From the NCBI GenBank assembly GCA_036435485.1, contig CM071597.1:171102147-171166146 (forward strand): 64,000 nt of DNA, written 5' to 3'. Both the position numbers and the translations under genes were made by a program. The DNA comes from Saposhnikovia divaricata (taxonomy: Eukaryota > Streptophyta > Magnoliopsida > Apiales > Apiaceae). This document shows, piece after piece, positions 24,201 through 36,024 of this stretch. How positions within the stretch are numbered: position 1 is the stretch's first letter; every line of letters starts with the position of its first letter. The notes below the pieces were generated by a model. It was not told the origin of the DNA and ran no database searches. It worked only from the letters and a program-made list of their open reading frames with translations.

Positions 24201-26154
24201 AAAAAGTAGCTAGTTAGAATTTTTTAGGACCCAACTTTGATTGGATCCTTTCTTACTAACTTTTGAACCAACAGGCTTTGAAAATTTTGCTTTTGATTTA
24301 CTTGTTGCAGAGTCAACCTTAGACTCTGATTCCATAAACTGTTTGTGACTAGGAGTTTCAGATTTCAGAGAATAATAGTCATAATACAATTCATGATATT
24401 CCTTACACATATAAATGGAATGAAGTAAACTACCACAATGATAACAGGGTTCTTGTGGTTGGTATTGAATTCTCCGAGTCTTGGGGAATCTGGACTCAGT
24501 TTTCCAAGAAGGTTTTTGATTGCAGTCTAGGGCCAAATGATTATGATTTCCACATTTATAGCATTTCTTCCTAGGTGCATCAGGTCATTCTTGTAATTAT
24601 TCTCTTTGTTAATACCTTCTTTTCCATTCATATTTCTTCTGATCTTGCTAGACTCTGAAATACCTTCTAGTCCTGTTTCAACTGAGACTTAGACAGAAAG
24701 CCTATGCTGACATTCTTAGGTTTTTCTAACACTCTCTCATCTGAATTGCAATTGTTAATTCTTTTGTGCACAACTGGGGTACCTTTAGAATCAACAAATT
24801 TAACATGTTTAGGTTCAGAAACTATCTTCTTACCTCCAGATTTGGATATGCTAGCTTCTTCTTTCCTATCATCCAAGACAATAGCTACAGAATTTTCACT
24901 TTTATTCTTTCCAAAACCTAAGCCATAGACTTTACCAAGAATTTGATTGTCAATGATTTCTTGAGTCTTTTTACCAGAAGTGTTAATGGTTTTCATCATA
25001 TCTCTCTCTTCCTCTAGTTCTTTTCTGACATAGTCATAAGCCTCAAGGATAACACCATAATCATGCTTAGATTTATCAGAACTTAACCTATATTCTTCCA
25101 TTTGAATTAACTCAGATTCAAGAAAATTATTTCTACTAAGTAATTCATCATTCTTAGCCTTAAGTTCATCTTTTTCACTAGCAAGAATTTTGAAATTAGT
25201 CATAAGATTCTTAAACTCAACATGAATAGATCTAATATCATCAGAATCTAAGCTATCAAATGAATCAAGAGAGTGAAGTGATACCTTAACAGAAGATGAA
25301 GAAGTTTTCTTTGGAGATCCAGGCTTGTCTGAAGCACTTGCCATCAATGCAATGTTGTCATAATCCAATTCATCTTCAGAATTACTGGAGTCTGCCCAAT
25401 CCTTCTGTGTGACCATGAGTGCATTACCCTTCCCTCAATTCCTAGGCTTCTTGCACTCACTAGCAAAGTGTCCAAGCTCACTACAGTTAAAACACTTAAT
25501 CTTGGCCTTATCAAGCTTGATAATTATACTCTTGCCTTTGTCACTCTTCTTCTCCTCTTTCTTCTGAAAAGATCCTTTGCTAAATCTTCTCCTGTTGAAT
25601 CTTCCTTTCTTGAAAGCTTTAGCAAACATAGGAGAGAGTTCTTGTATCTCTGATTCAGAATCATTATCTCTAGAGTCTATATCTACAGTCTCTGACTCAG
25701 AACTTTCTTTGCTCTTCCTCTTCCTCAAGTCTCTTTCAGTAGATTCAGACTTTTCTTCTGGAAGCTTCTTTGATTCAGATTGAGCAGTGAGTGCAACAGT
25801 TTTCAACTTTCCTTCACTCCTTCTCTTTTTCTGCTGCCTGTCACGTTCATAAGCTTTCAATTTTCCATAAACTGCTTCTAATGATATTTCATCCAGATCA
25901 TTAGCTACCTCAATTGCAGATATCTTCTCATTGTAGAAATCAGGAAGAGTTTTCATGAACATAGTATTCATATCCTCCAAGTCATAATATTTACCATGCA
26001 TGGTCATCTCATTGATGAGTTTAGTAAACCTATCAAAGGTGTCAGTAAGTGACTCACCAGACTTGGATTCAAAGTACTCATACTGTTGTATGAGAAGTGT
26101 CCTCATATTCTTCCTGACAGGTTTTGTTCCTTCACAGTGAACCTTTAGATTGTC
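24201..26154 (-). pseudogene. SIRE-type gag, middle and C-terminal part
   Basis: On minus from the Tekay insertion at 26154 the frame reads DNLKVHCEGTKPVRKNMRTL, YEYFESKSGESLTDTFDRF (UBN2-type gag core), a Lys/Glu/Ser-rich linker, and the knuckle CFNCSELGHFASEC (about 25455-25496). After an in-frame TGA at about 25433 it goes on through a long Glu/Lys-rich, probably coiled-coil region (25416-24667). A second Cys/His cluster, CYHCGSLLHSIYMC, lies at about 24430. Frameshifts lie between 24667 and 24536. Gag builds the particle and binds RNA. Confidence 0.88.
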
Positions 26155-28559
26155 TGTGATAACCCTGATTTTTGTACTACTGTAGAAAAGACCCGGATGA
26201 ATAGTAACTTTGGTGTGTAAGAAAAACAAATCCCACCCATGATTATGTAATGGAAATTTGAAGATAATTAATTCATATTAAGATTATATAAGCAAAATGA
26301 GTGTATGTAAAAGCCGTCAAAAATTAGTAAATCACACTTCGTAAGAATTTACGATTTTTGAGAAAGCGATAAATACGAAAGCCGTGACACGGCCAAGGAC
26401 TTTATAAACATGAGAATATTATGGAATAAGAATTAAGAAGATATTGGAGAAATAGAACCACTTGAAGAAATTTTATTAAGAACATTTTTAAGGAGTGGTA
26501 TAACATTGCATGGAAAATTAAGTAATAAACTTGGAAAATAACCAAGGGCAATACCCATGCAAAATCCATGCAAATTCCATGCAAGGTGGTTGATTTAGCT
26601 AGTAACCAAGCCAAGGAACTAGGTAACTAGTAGTCGGTAGCATGGTTAGAAAACCAAGTACTAGTTAAAACAAACCAACTAGTTAGGAAACATAGTTAGC
26701 ATAAAAGATGGATCACCAAGCAAATTGTGTAGGCTTTTTAGACTTGGAAAATCTTGACCAACTAGCCATAGCCTTTATACATATAAGATATTAGCACATT
26801 ATTGTAGTTAACAAAGCAAAGCAAGTAGCAAACACCACTTCTCTCATTTTTTTCTGCATTCGGCTGAGCAACAAAACAAGGAGGAGAAAATAATATTTTC
26901 CTTGCCTTCCACTATCTCAAATATTCCCAAATTAAATCCCAAGGTTCTTCAGAGTACTAGTGAGGTACTTTTTAATTTTCATAATATTATATGAATCCTA
27001 GCATACCTAGAAAAATTGTCAAAGTTGCTTGGTGAATAGTGATCTTATGAAATCTTGTTTTTGGATCTTAAAGATTAAGCCATATATTGATCAACCAAGG
27101 AGTTTGAGAAGGATTTCAAGCCTTGTTGAGATACTTTGAACTTCAAGGAAGGTATAATTTCTTAACCCTAGTAGCCATTGCAAGATTTTAAGCTTGGTTT
27201 GATGAGATCTAAAAGTTCTAGTGATAAAAATGTTGGATTAAGTTTGATTATTGGAAAATCTTGGATATTGATGAAAATTGTTGTGATAAAAAATTTTGTT
27301 AGGTTATATGAAGTCATGAGAGTAGATAAAATTTGAGTTTGGTATATTTGTGATGATATTGAAGTGGGTGGAAATTTTGGAAGTTGTATGTCTTGTAATA
27401 AGTGGTTTTTGACAAATCTGCAAATACCCCTGTTTCAAGCTGTGATTCGGAACCCTAAATCTACTCCCCTGGAAACCTACCTTCTATGCTTGGAAAGGTC
27501 TTGATCTGTAGTTTTTAGAAATGTATAGTTTAATTCCAGGAGATTTGTAGATTTTGAGTTATGGAAGATTTAGTGAGATGTGTTCTGAGTAGGGAGTTGC
27601 AGAGAATTGTCCCCTTGTAAATAATTTTTGGACCCTTAAAATCGGTGTTGAACCTATGGTAAAAATTGAGTAGCAAGTTCTTACAGTGGAGTAGATGACC
27701 TAAAAAGAATTAGGTGAAAATTTGAATTTTCCAATTTTATAAAAATCGTAGAGTACAAACTGCGTAGTATTAAATCCCTGCAGGAAAGAGTATGGTTTAA
27801 GGGCTTGGTTAAGGACCTTAGAAAAATCCTTGGGATGTGTGAAAATTATATTTAGACCACGTTGCAGTGAAGAAAGTATGAGAAAAAGAATTTTGTAAAA
27901 AGGATTATTTTTCGATTTTATAAAAATGTTCGAACGGAAGTTGCGCGAGTGAATAACACTTTTAGGGGAGCGAACGATTATAATCGAACGAACTCGAAAC
28001 CTGACCCGAATAAAATTGGTAATTTTAATTCGGTCAAGAAACACTATCATGAGAACGTAGGGGTAACATGGGCAATAAGAATTCCCTAAGAGAATTAAAT
28101 TAGTTTCGTTAGATAAACCTCGGTTAAACGGTTCGAATACGAAACTAACCCTACGATTCTTTTTGATTGATTATAGATTGTTCCCCTAGCACACGTGTAC
28201 TTTCCCCACCGACTTTGTCAGGCAAGTTTTCTATCACTAAACCTTTAGTATGTTTAAAAACTGTTGTTGTTATGATATAAATGCATGCACTGTTTTATAT
28301 ATGTGTTGTGAGAGAATCTATTTATGCATGCATGATTTTCTGAAAGTACTTGTTAAGTTTTGTACTTATATATATACCCAATGACTTATGCGTATGTATA
28401 TGATGATGATTAAAGCTCGGATAGAGCGTAATTACTTTTGATATGAATCGGGAGTCGGAGTATTTTGTGTAAACCCGGTAACCCCGGAGTCGTATACTTT
28501 CAATAATCGATTAAAGTCCGATAATTTAAATATCGGAATTATTTTGTTTGAATTTCTTT

Positions 28560-28745
28560 AATAAATATTATTTGTAATATTTATTGAAATAAATGAATAT
28601 TAATTTAAATATTCATTTAAAGTTTATTATTTAATTATTTAATTATTGATTAATTAATTATTAATTATTTATTTAATTAATGATTAATTAATTATTTATT
28701 GATTAATTAATTATTAATTATTTATTTATTATTTAAAAATAATTT
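28560..28745. repeat. AT-rich TTAATTA-unit run in the Tekay LTR
   Basis: Imperfect repeats of GATTAATTAATTATT. The homologous run in the right LTR (about 38630-38760) is shorter, so the tract has changed since insertion, or during the copying that produced the two LTRs. Confidence 0.8.
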
Positions 28746-29811
28746 AAATATTCCAAAAATTATTTTAAAATGATTTAAAATCTATCTGGCCTATTTAAAA
28801 AATTATATATGGCCTTTAAAACTTATTTTGAATATTTTCTAGCCTTCAGAAAAATATTTAAAAATAGCAGGGGTTCTCAAATATTTTTGTAACTACCTAT
28901 ACTTCGTAAGAAACCATCCCAACGGCCTGCGAACTTATCAAAACTTGAGAACCCAAAGTTTTGGAAGTACTTAAAAATGTTTTCTCCCTTCGCTACGAAC
29001 CGAAGCGTATCCAACGCAATGGCCCTACCTCAACCCGGAGGGTCAGGTTTTAAAATTGCTAAAAGAAAACTCCGAATAACTCCCAAGTTGATTGAAAGAA
29101 ACACCCTGAGTAAAGAAAATCAGTTGACGGAGGTCAACTTGTGAAATGAACATACTTCCATGTTTTCTTTCGGAAGTGATGATTTAAAAAGGTATCAAAG
29201 TTGATTTAAAAGCTCCGGGACTGGATGTTGTTAGGGTGGGAGGGACTTGGTACTTGCGAGGTACAAGCCCACCCGGTTTTGCATATATCGACGAAGGTGG
29301 CGGTAACCATCTGATATTTGCCCTGGCAGGTAGCCAGTTTAAGACCCGTATGCGGTCGGGCCACGACCTCTTTAGTAGGTACGTCACCCGTCTACTAGTA
29401 GCGAAGTGTTGTTAAATTTGCAGTATATTGCTGATCACCTTATACAGCGGTTATCCAGTATAGTCCCATCTTTCTAATTGGATTGTGCTGCTATATCGTA
29501 CTGGAAGCCCAGGAGCACCAGTACTGAGGGTATAGTCAGTGTTGAACTCTTCATGAAAAAGTCTCGAAATTCTGAGCCATCCGTTTTTAAAAATAACTCA
29601 GGGTAAGGAAATTGATTTTGAAAGTTGATTTATATTATGTCACTCAGTTTCCAAATGAAAAGAAACTTCCTATATTTGAAAGATATAGTTAAAAGTACGA
29701 TTTTTGTTTTCAAACAAAAAAAAACATTTTCTCAATATGACTATTACTATTTTGCTGAGCTTTATGCTCACACTTGTTTTCTCCGTGTATCACAAACAAC
29801 AACAGGAAGTC

Positions 29812-30021
29812 ATGGCAAGAACCCGTCAGACCGCTCGGAAGCACGTGGGAAACGCGCAGATGTTCCGTAGGTTGTTCGGACCAGCAGTTCCCCTACCTCA
29901 GGTGAGAAGGCTTAGTAGGATAGGTTACCAACTCAGACTGGTTAGGTTTTTGTATAAGTATGATCTGTGTAAACTAGTGACACCCAGGAAACTATCCCGC
30001 CTTTATTATCACCTCAGGTAA
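29812..30021 (+). CDS. LTR-encoded ORF with histone H3-tail-like start, 5' copy
   Basis: ATG at 29812 opens MARTRQTARKHVGNAQMFRR and runs 69 codons to TAA, basic throughout (RRLSRIGYQ, PRKLSRLYYHLR). An in-frame ATG 36 codons upstream (29704) exists, but 29812 is chosen because GTCATGGCA is the better context and the H3-like start follows it. Residues 1-9 after Met are ARTRQTARK against ARTKQTARK in H3. Codon 30 ends exactly at a CAG|GTGAGA donor (29902). Splicing to the acceptor at 30470 would join it in frame to the ORF at 30471. Whether it is made is unknown. Chance resemblance is possible. Confidence 0.55.
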   Translation: MARTRQTARKHVGNAQMFRRLFGPAVPLPQVRRLSRIGYQLRLVRFLYKYDLCKLVTPRKLSRLYYHLR

Positions 30022-30470
30022 TAACATTTGTAAGGAGATTACCAAACCTTTTCTGAGATGATACTTTTGGGTCTGCAATAACTTTAAATTTTGGTTTGAA
30101 CCTAGTACTTTAAGTATTGTTTTGCTTTCGCTCTGAGCTTATAACCTGTGACGGATTTTATTGATTTAGGAGTCATTGCCAACGTAGTTTAGTATTTAAT
30201 AAAATGGTTAATAATCTGGGATGGTAATTGGTAAAATTGGAATTTAGCATGGCGTAACAACCTGGATCGTTGACCCCAGATCTAGGGGTGTTACAGAAAT
30301 GGTATCAGAGCTCGAGGTTATAGTCTCAGAAGCGAAAGGTAGGTTAAGGGCACAAACCTTTACCAGATGTATGGACGGGCTAAAGGACATAGCCCTACCA
30401 CGCCTAAGTCATTTAAGATAATTATCTATTGAAGCTTTGAGATAGTAACATTTTTCCCTTTCCTGTGTAG
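29902..30470 (+). other. Predicted intron spanning LTR end and primer site
   Basis: Donor CCTCAG|GTGAGA at 29902 and acceptor CCCTTTCCTGTGTAG ending 30470, both close to consensus, with a pyrimidine run before the acceptor. Removal keeps the frame (phase 0). The intron contains the last part of the LTR and the primer-binding site, so the spliced RNA could serve as mRNA but not as a genome copy. Confidence 0.5.
30300..30311 (+). other. Primer-binding site of the Tekay element
   Basis: TGGTATCAGAGC, complementary to the 3' end of plant initiator tRNA-Met, four bases after the LTR end. Confidence 0.95.
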
Positions 30471-31145
30471 ATCCCCGAGGAGCCCGCTATGGACCCAGTA
30501 GCTGATCCAGTGGCAAAGCCAGTAGAAGACCCCATTGAGGACCTAGCTGAGGATGACCCAGTCGAGGCTGACCCAGTCGACCCTATGCCTATGGATGGAC
30601 AGGAGAGTGATCCTGAGGAGGACCCTGAGGAGGACCCTATGGACAGTGCTCCGGCTGACCCCACTGTAGGAGAGGACCTAGAGGATAATTTACTGACCTG
30701 GACAGACATCCCCATGTACTCCCCTAGGATTCCCCGCAGGGAGCCATCACCGCCTGTCACCCCACCACTGAGCCCACTCCCCGCGGAGGAGCTGACCGGT
30801 TATGATGCGGATACTGAGATAGCACCGCAGAGTGAGCCGCAGTCCCCACCCCCACCCCCGGTAGCCCGACTCACCGCTAGGTTGGTAGCCTCTGAGGCTC
30901 GGTCGGAGGAGCTGAGGTTTCAGTTGGGAGAGGAGAGGAGGCACCGCCACCACACTCATCGGGAGATGACAGTTTCTGTGGCTAGAGGGTTGCGATGGTT
31001 GACACTCAGGATGGAGCGGAGGGCCCTTTCTAGGCTCAGGGCATCATCCCGCTCAGATGGGAGTATTAGGAGGAGCGAGGTAGAGCGGATCCTGTCATCA
31101 GCTATGAGGAGGATCAGGGACGAGACTCGCTCCCACCGTTATTGA
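30471..31145 (+). CDS. Pre-gag ORF of the Tekay element (probable exon 2)
   Basis: 224 codons without a stop, from the acceptor at 30470 to TGA at 31143-31145. An internal ATG at 30489 could serve alone. The first half is acidic and repetitive (DPVADPVAKPVEDPIEDLAE), then comes a proline run (PQSPPPPPVARL). The last third is arginine-rich and probably helical (EELRFQLGEERRHRHHTHRE, RRALSRLRASSRSDGS), ending RDETRSHRY. No known domain. It is intact while the adjacent gag-pol has at least six breaks. It lies between primer site and gag, where retroelement extra ORFs are rare. It could be a regulator or an unusual gag leader. Confidence 0.6.
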   Translation: MPEEPAMDPVADPVAKPVEDPIEDLAEDDPVEADPVDPMPMDGQESDPEEDPEEDPMDSAPADPTVGEDLEDNLLTWTDIPMYSPRIPRREPSPPVTPPLSPLPAEELTGYDADTEIAPQSEPQSPPPPPVARLTARLVASEARSEELRFQLGEERRHRHHTHREMTVSVARGLRWLTLRMERRALSRLRASSRSDGSIRRSEVERILSSAMRRIRDETRSHRY

Positions 31146-31540
31146 TGTTATGTATTATGACTGTTAGCTTTCCAGTGAGGACTATAGACGGTAGTTGTAC
31201 TTTTGGTATAGTGGTAGCAGATAGTAGCTAGTCCGACTGGAAAAGCCGGTGTAGTATCTTTTGGTAGGCCTTATGTATTCAGATGATGTATCCTATGACT
31301 CGTGACTTTTCAGGGTAACCCGTTGATGGTACCCCTTTATATATATATATATATGTGGCTATTTGCCCTTTTGGTACTAAGTTCTGTTTAAGATCAATCC
31401 GCATACTGCTTTACTTATTGATTGTTCTTAATAAGCGAGCACCTATATATCTGGAATGAATTTCCCCTTCTGGTAACACTTACTGACGCAATCTAACCCT
31501 AACAATTATATATATATATGAATGTATGTAATTTTAGAAA
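31146..31540 (+). other. Spacer between pre-gag ORF and gag
   Basis: Non-coding, with two (TA)n runs at 31338-31354 and 31507-31518. No other feature is visible. Confidence 0.6.
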
Positions 31541-32760
31541 GATGCCACCTAGACGAAGAATCACCAGAGCCCACAATGCTGAGTAAGTCAATCAGGGCCG
31601 TGACCAGCATAGAGAGAGAGAGAGCGCCAGAGCCCACCCCATGAGGAAGAAGCGCAAGGCGACAACGAGTATGATGACCCCAATTATGAAGAGGAAGAAG
31701 AGGTAGCCACTGAAGTTGAGGGTGGTAGGAACGAACACCATATGGATCAGTTCATGGACTTACTCAGACAAAACCTACAGCAACCACCCCCACCACCTAG
31801 AAACCCTAACACCGCCAATGCTGGCACCTTTCGAGTATTCAAATCCTTAAAACCCCCAGAGTTTCAGGGCACTGCTGACCCTGTGGCAGCCAGAGCTTGG
31901 CTGAAGGAAATGGAAAAGGCCTTCGAGATTTTGGGCACAGAAGAGACCCAGAAGACTGTCTTTGCCGCCTATCTACTAAAAGGAGAAGCAACTTATTGGT
32001 GGGAGGCCAAGCGCAACTTAGAGTCGGTTGGTGTAGTAACTTGGGATAGGTTTTGTAGGCTATTCTTGGACAAGTGCTTTCCCAAGTACATGGAAACTCA
32101 GATGGAGTTGAAGTTCTTGGAATTGAAACAGGATAACATGACAGTGGCCGAGTATGAGGCCAAGTTCGCAGAACAATCGAGATTTGTGCCTAGCTTTGTG
32201 GATACGGATGAGAAAAGGGCGAAGAGATTTCAGCTAGGGCTTAAGCCGTGGGTTCAAAATCGTGTTGCTATGCTAGAGATAACCGATTACGCTACTTTGG
32301 TGCAGAAAGCCTCGATAGTGGAGGCTGGGAGTGAGATGAGTCTAAGGATGAAGGAGGATAAAAAGAGGAAGGCAGTGAGTTTGGGAGGGGGATCTGGAAG
32401 TGGATGCCGCTTTAACAAGTTCAATCGAGCAACCGTGTCCCAGCCAACCGTTGGTCCAGCCGCAAGAAGAACTGGAAATGAGAGCATTAATCAAAAAGGA
32501 GGACAGTCTAGAGCAACCACCTTCACCCAGCCACGCGCTCCCCTACCTGACTGTAAGACTTGCGGGAAGAAGCATGTGGGGACGTGCCGATCCACAGTGA
32601 CGTGCTATAAGTGCGGGCACATTGGGCACTACGCCACTGAGTGCCCTCCGCAAGCCTAAGCCCTAAGGTGTTATCAGTGTGGAAACCCAGGACATGTGAA
32701 GAAGGATTGCCCTAGGGTGAACCAGTCCGGATCAAGAGTGAGTGGAGCAGCTTCCAACCG
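31541..32760 (+). pseudogene. Tekay gag
   Basis: The start MPPRRRITRAHNAE at 31541 is typical of Tekay gag, but a TAA follows at codon 15 and a frameshift falls in the AGAGAG run near 31610-31640. From about 31645 the frame is open: capsid core with FRVFKSLKPPEFQGTADPVA, WLKEMEKAFEILG, EATYWWEAKR and FLELKQDNMTVAEYEAKFAE, then knuckles CKTCGKKHVGTC, CYKCGHIGHYATEC and, after a TAA at 32657, CYQCGNPGHVKKDC. Gag forms the particle and packages RNA. Confidence 0.92.
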
Positions 32761-33283
32761 ACCCCCTACTGCCAGGACCTTTAACATGACCGTGCAAGAC
32801 GCTATCAGGAACTCGGATGTTATCGCAGGTATCCTAAACCTTAACTCGGTAAACGCAAATGTCTTATTTGATTCTAGGGCTACCCGATCTTTTATATCGC
32901 AAGAATTCGCATGCAAATTAAATCTTAAAGCTGAGGCCCTGGAAGAGCAGTTAATGGTTGAAATAGCTAACCGCGAAGTAATTCCCGTGAGTCAATACTA
33001 CCCTAACTGTGACCTAGAGATAGAAGGATGTCGCTTCCGAGCCAACCTAATACCTTTTATGTTAGGAGGGTTCGATGTCATCCTAGGAATGGACTAGATG
33101 TCCAACAACAATGCCCAGATTGACTGCAAGGGCAAGAAAGTCAAAATAAGGGTGTTTGGAAAGAAGGGAGTAGTGTTTAAGGGGCAACGACAAACTCGAA
33201 AATTCCTCACCGTCACACAAGCCAGGAAGCTGGTGCGCAAGAGGAACGAAGCCTTCCTGGCCTACGTAGTAGACACACAATAG
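32761..33283 (+). pseudogene. Tekay protease
   Basis: Same frame as gag. The active-site segment reads NVLFDSRATRSFIS, where plant chromoviruses have LFDSGATHSFIS. The glycine of DSG is arginine here, a probable loss of activity. The C-terminal flap region has FDVILGMD, then TAG in place of the usual tryptophan codon (33095-33097), and an additional TAG at 33281. Confidence 0.85.
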
Positions 33284-34660
33284 GAGACCCCTAAATTACA
33301 GGATATCCCCGTCTTTAGAGAATTCGAGGATGTGTTTCCCGAAGAACTACCGAGATTGCCACCAGATAGGGAAATTGAATTCGCAATAGAACTGGCGCTC
33401 GGAACTGCACCTATTCCCAAAGCACCGTATAGGTTAGCCCCCGTGGAAATGAAGGAGTTAGCAACGCAATTACAGGAATTGTTGGACAAGGGCCTGATAA
33501 GGCCGAGTGTATCTCCATGGGGTGCTCCCGTGTTGTTTGTGAAAAAGAAAGATGGTAGCACGAGGTTATGCATAGACTATAGAGAGTTGAACAAGCTGAC
33601 CATCAAGAATAAGTACCTTCTACCTAGGATCGATGACTTGTTCGACCAACCGAAGGGAGTAGTCTGCTTTTCAAAAATAGACTTGAGAACCGGGTATCAC
33701 CAGCTAAAGATTAAGCCGGAAGATATACCTAAGACCGCGTTTCGTACCCGTTATGGACACTATGAATTCCTAGTCATGTCCTTTGGATTGACAAACGCAC
33801 CAGCAGCCTTTTTGGATCTGATGAATCGAGTGTTTAAGCAATACCTAGACAAGTGTGTCATAGTATTTATTGACGATATCCTAATCTATTCAAAGTCTGA
33901 GGAAGAACATGCAGGACACTTTAGGCTAGTCTTAGAAATTTTGAGGGCTGAGAAACTTTATGCCAAATTCTCCTAGTGTGAATTCTGGCTAAGAGAAGTG
34001 CAATTCCTAGGCCATGTGGTAAGCAGTGAGGGAGTATTAGTTGATCCCGCCAAAATAGAGGCCATATCAAATTGGGAAGACCGACTACCCCGACGGAGGT
34101 AAGGAGCTTCATAGGATTGGCAGGTTACTATCGGAGATTTGTACAAGACTTTGCTAAGCTAGCGGCCCCGCTTACCCGACTCACTAGAAAGGCAATAAAG
34201 TTTGTGTGGACCGAGAAATGCGAGGAAAGCTTTCGGGAACTAAAAAAATGGTTAGTAACCGCCCCCGTGCTGGCACTATCGGATGAAAAAGGAGACTTCG
34301 TGATCTATAGTGACGCATCCCATAAAGGATTAGGCTGTGTGCTCATGCAACATGGTAGGGTGATTACATACGCGTCTAGACAGTTGAAGGAGTACGAAGT
34401 AAGATACCCCACTCATGACTTAGAATTAGCTGCAATCGTGTTCGCGCTGAAAATATGGAGGCACTATTTGTACGGAGAAAAATGCGAAATTTATACGGAT
34501 CACAAGAGCCTTAAGTATATCTCCACCCAGAAAGAATTAAACATGAGGCAAAGGAGGTGGTTAGAACTGATAAAGGATTATGATTGTGAGATTCGTTATC
34601 ACCCAGGGAAGGCCAACGTGGTGGCTAATGCCCTCAGTAGGAAAGAGAAGCTCAAAATGC
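33284..34660 (+). pseudogene. Tekay reverse transcriptase and RNase H
   Basis: RT motifs in order: FPEELPRLPPDREIEF, APYRLAP-like block, SPWGAPVLFVKKKDGSTRLC, IDYRELNKLTIKNKYLLPRI, FSKIDLRTGYHQLKI, MSFGLTNAPAAFLDLMN and catalytic VFIDDILIYS. A TAG at 33974 replaces a lysine codon in KFSxCEFWL, and one base is lost near 34070. RNase H has IYSDASHKGLGCVLMQ, ASRQLKEYEVRYPTHDLELA and YTDHKSLKYI, ending KANVVANALSRK. Confidence 0.94.
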
Positions 34661-36024
34661 TGACCCTAGTGGAGGAGTTGGTGAGAGATTTTGAAAAACT
34701 AGAAATAGAGATCAAGCGACCCGCCGATGGCCAAGAGATGCTGATGAGGATTCAGATTGAACCACCGCTACTAGAAAAGATTAGACGGTGCCAGGAGCAA
34801 AAGATGGAGGAGGAAGCTAACTCAGAGGAAGAAATCATGACCGGAGAGGAAATCAAATGCGAGAAAGATAAGAATGGAATCATGAGATATGACGCAAAGA
34901 TATGGATTCCGAACGTTCAGGAATTGAAGGACGAGATATTATATGAAGGACATAATGCTAGATACTCGGCACACCCAGGCAGCACCAAGATGTATAGAGA
35001 CTTGAAGGAATACTATTGGTGGCCCAACATGAAGAAGGATGTGACGAAATGGGTACTTAGGTGTTTGACTTGCCAGCGAGTAAAAGCGGAACATCAAAGA
35101 CCCAGTGGTTTATTACAACCCTTGGAGATCCCGGAGTGGAAGTGGGAACATATAACCATGGATTTTGTGGTAGGACTGCCCAAGACGAAGACGAACCATG
35201 ATGCGATATAGGTAATTGTAGACAGGTTAACCAAGTCTGCCCACTTCCTACCAATCAATGAAAATTACACTGTCGATAGGTTAGTGGATATTTACATACG
35301 AGAAGTAGTGGTACGACACGGAGTTTCGGTGACCATCGTGTCTGATAGGGATCCCCGATTTAACTCTCGGTTTTGGAGGAGTTTCCAAGAATACGTAGGT
35401 ACCAAACTAAATATGAGCACCGCTTATCATCCCCAGACGGATGGACAGAGTGAAAGGACGATTCAGACCTTCGAAGATATGTTGAGAGTATGCGTCATAG
35501 ACTTCAAAGGGAATTGGGAAGAAAACTTACCCTTAATTGAGTTTGCATATAACAACAGCTATCATTCGAGCATAGGAATGCCCCCTTACGAAGCCCTCTA
35601 TGGCCGGAAGTGTCGCTCACCTTTATGTTGGGAAGTGGTTGGCGAACGGAAAATACTAGGACCTGAGCTGGTACAGCAAACGAGGGATGTCATAGTATTG
35701 ATCAGAGGAAGATTAGCAGCAGCCCAGGACCGACAACGCAAATATGCCGACTTAGCACGAAAAGATAGAGAGTATGAGGTCGGGGACATGGTGCTGTTAA
35801 AAGTATCCCCGTGGAAAGGATTAAAGAGGTTTGGGAAGAAAGGGAAATTGAGCCCTAGATTTATTGGACCTTTTGAGATCCTGCTACGTGTCGGACCTGT
35901 AGCTTATGAATTAGCTTTACCTCCGAGTCTACAGCAGGTTCACAACGTATTCCATGTGTCAATGCTAAGGAAGTACAACCCAGACGCCCGACATGTTGTA
36001 GAACATGAACAAGTAGAGCTGTAG
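34661..36024 (+). pseudogene. Tekay integrase
   Basis: The zinc domain has GHNARYSAHPGSTKMYRDLK and CLTCQRVKAEHQRP (HHCC). The core starts HITMDFVVGLPKTK; after a TAG at about 35209 come VDRLTKSAHFLPI, VSDRDPRFNSRFW and AYHPQTDGQSERTIQTFEDM, giving the D, D, E residues. The GPY/F module reads SPRFIGPFEILLRVGPVAYE and is followed by VFHVSMLRKYNPD, as in chromoviruses. TAG at 36022. Confidence 0.94.

Larger units (their letters stand above)
26155..30295 (+). repeat. 5' LTR of the Tekay element
   Basis: 4141 bases, closely similar to 36231-40067 but longer mainly by about 130 bases near 28770-28900 and about 150 bases near 29546-29690. An AT-rich run of ATTAATTA units at 28560-28740 differs in length from its partner. 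It contains the ORF at 29812. Confidence 0.95.

Noticed and set aside
27700..28050. Minus-strand ORFs repeated at 27700 and 37769
   Set aside because: They are the same LTR position in both Tekay LTRs, antisense to the element, AT-rich and without motif.
30422..30760. Minus-strand Gly/Ser-rich ORF
   Set aside because: It is the shadow of the repetitive acidic plus-strand ORF (GAC/CCA repeats read backwards).
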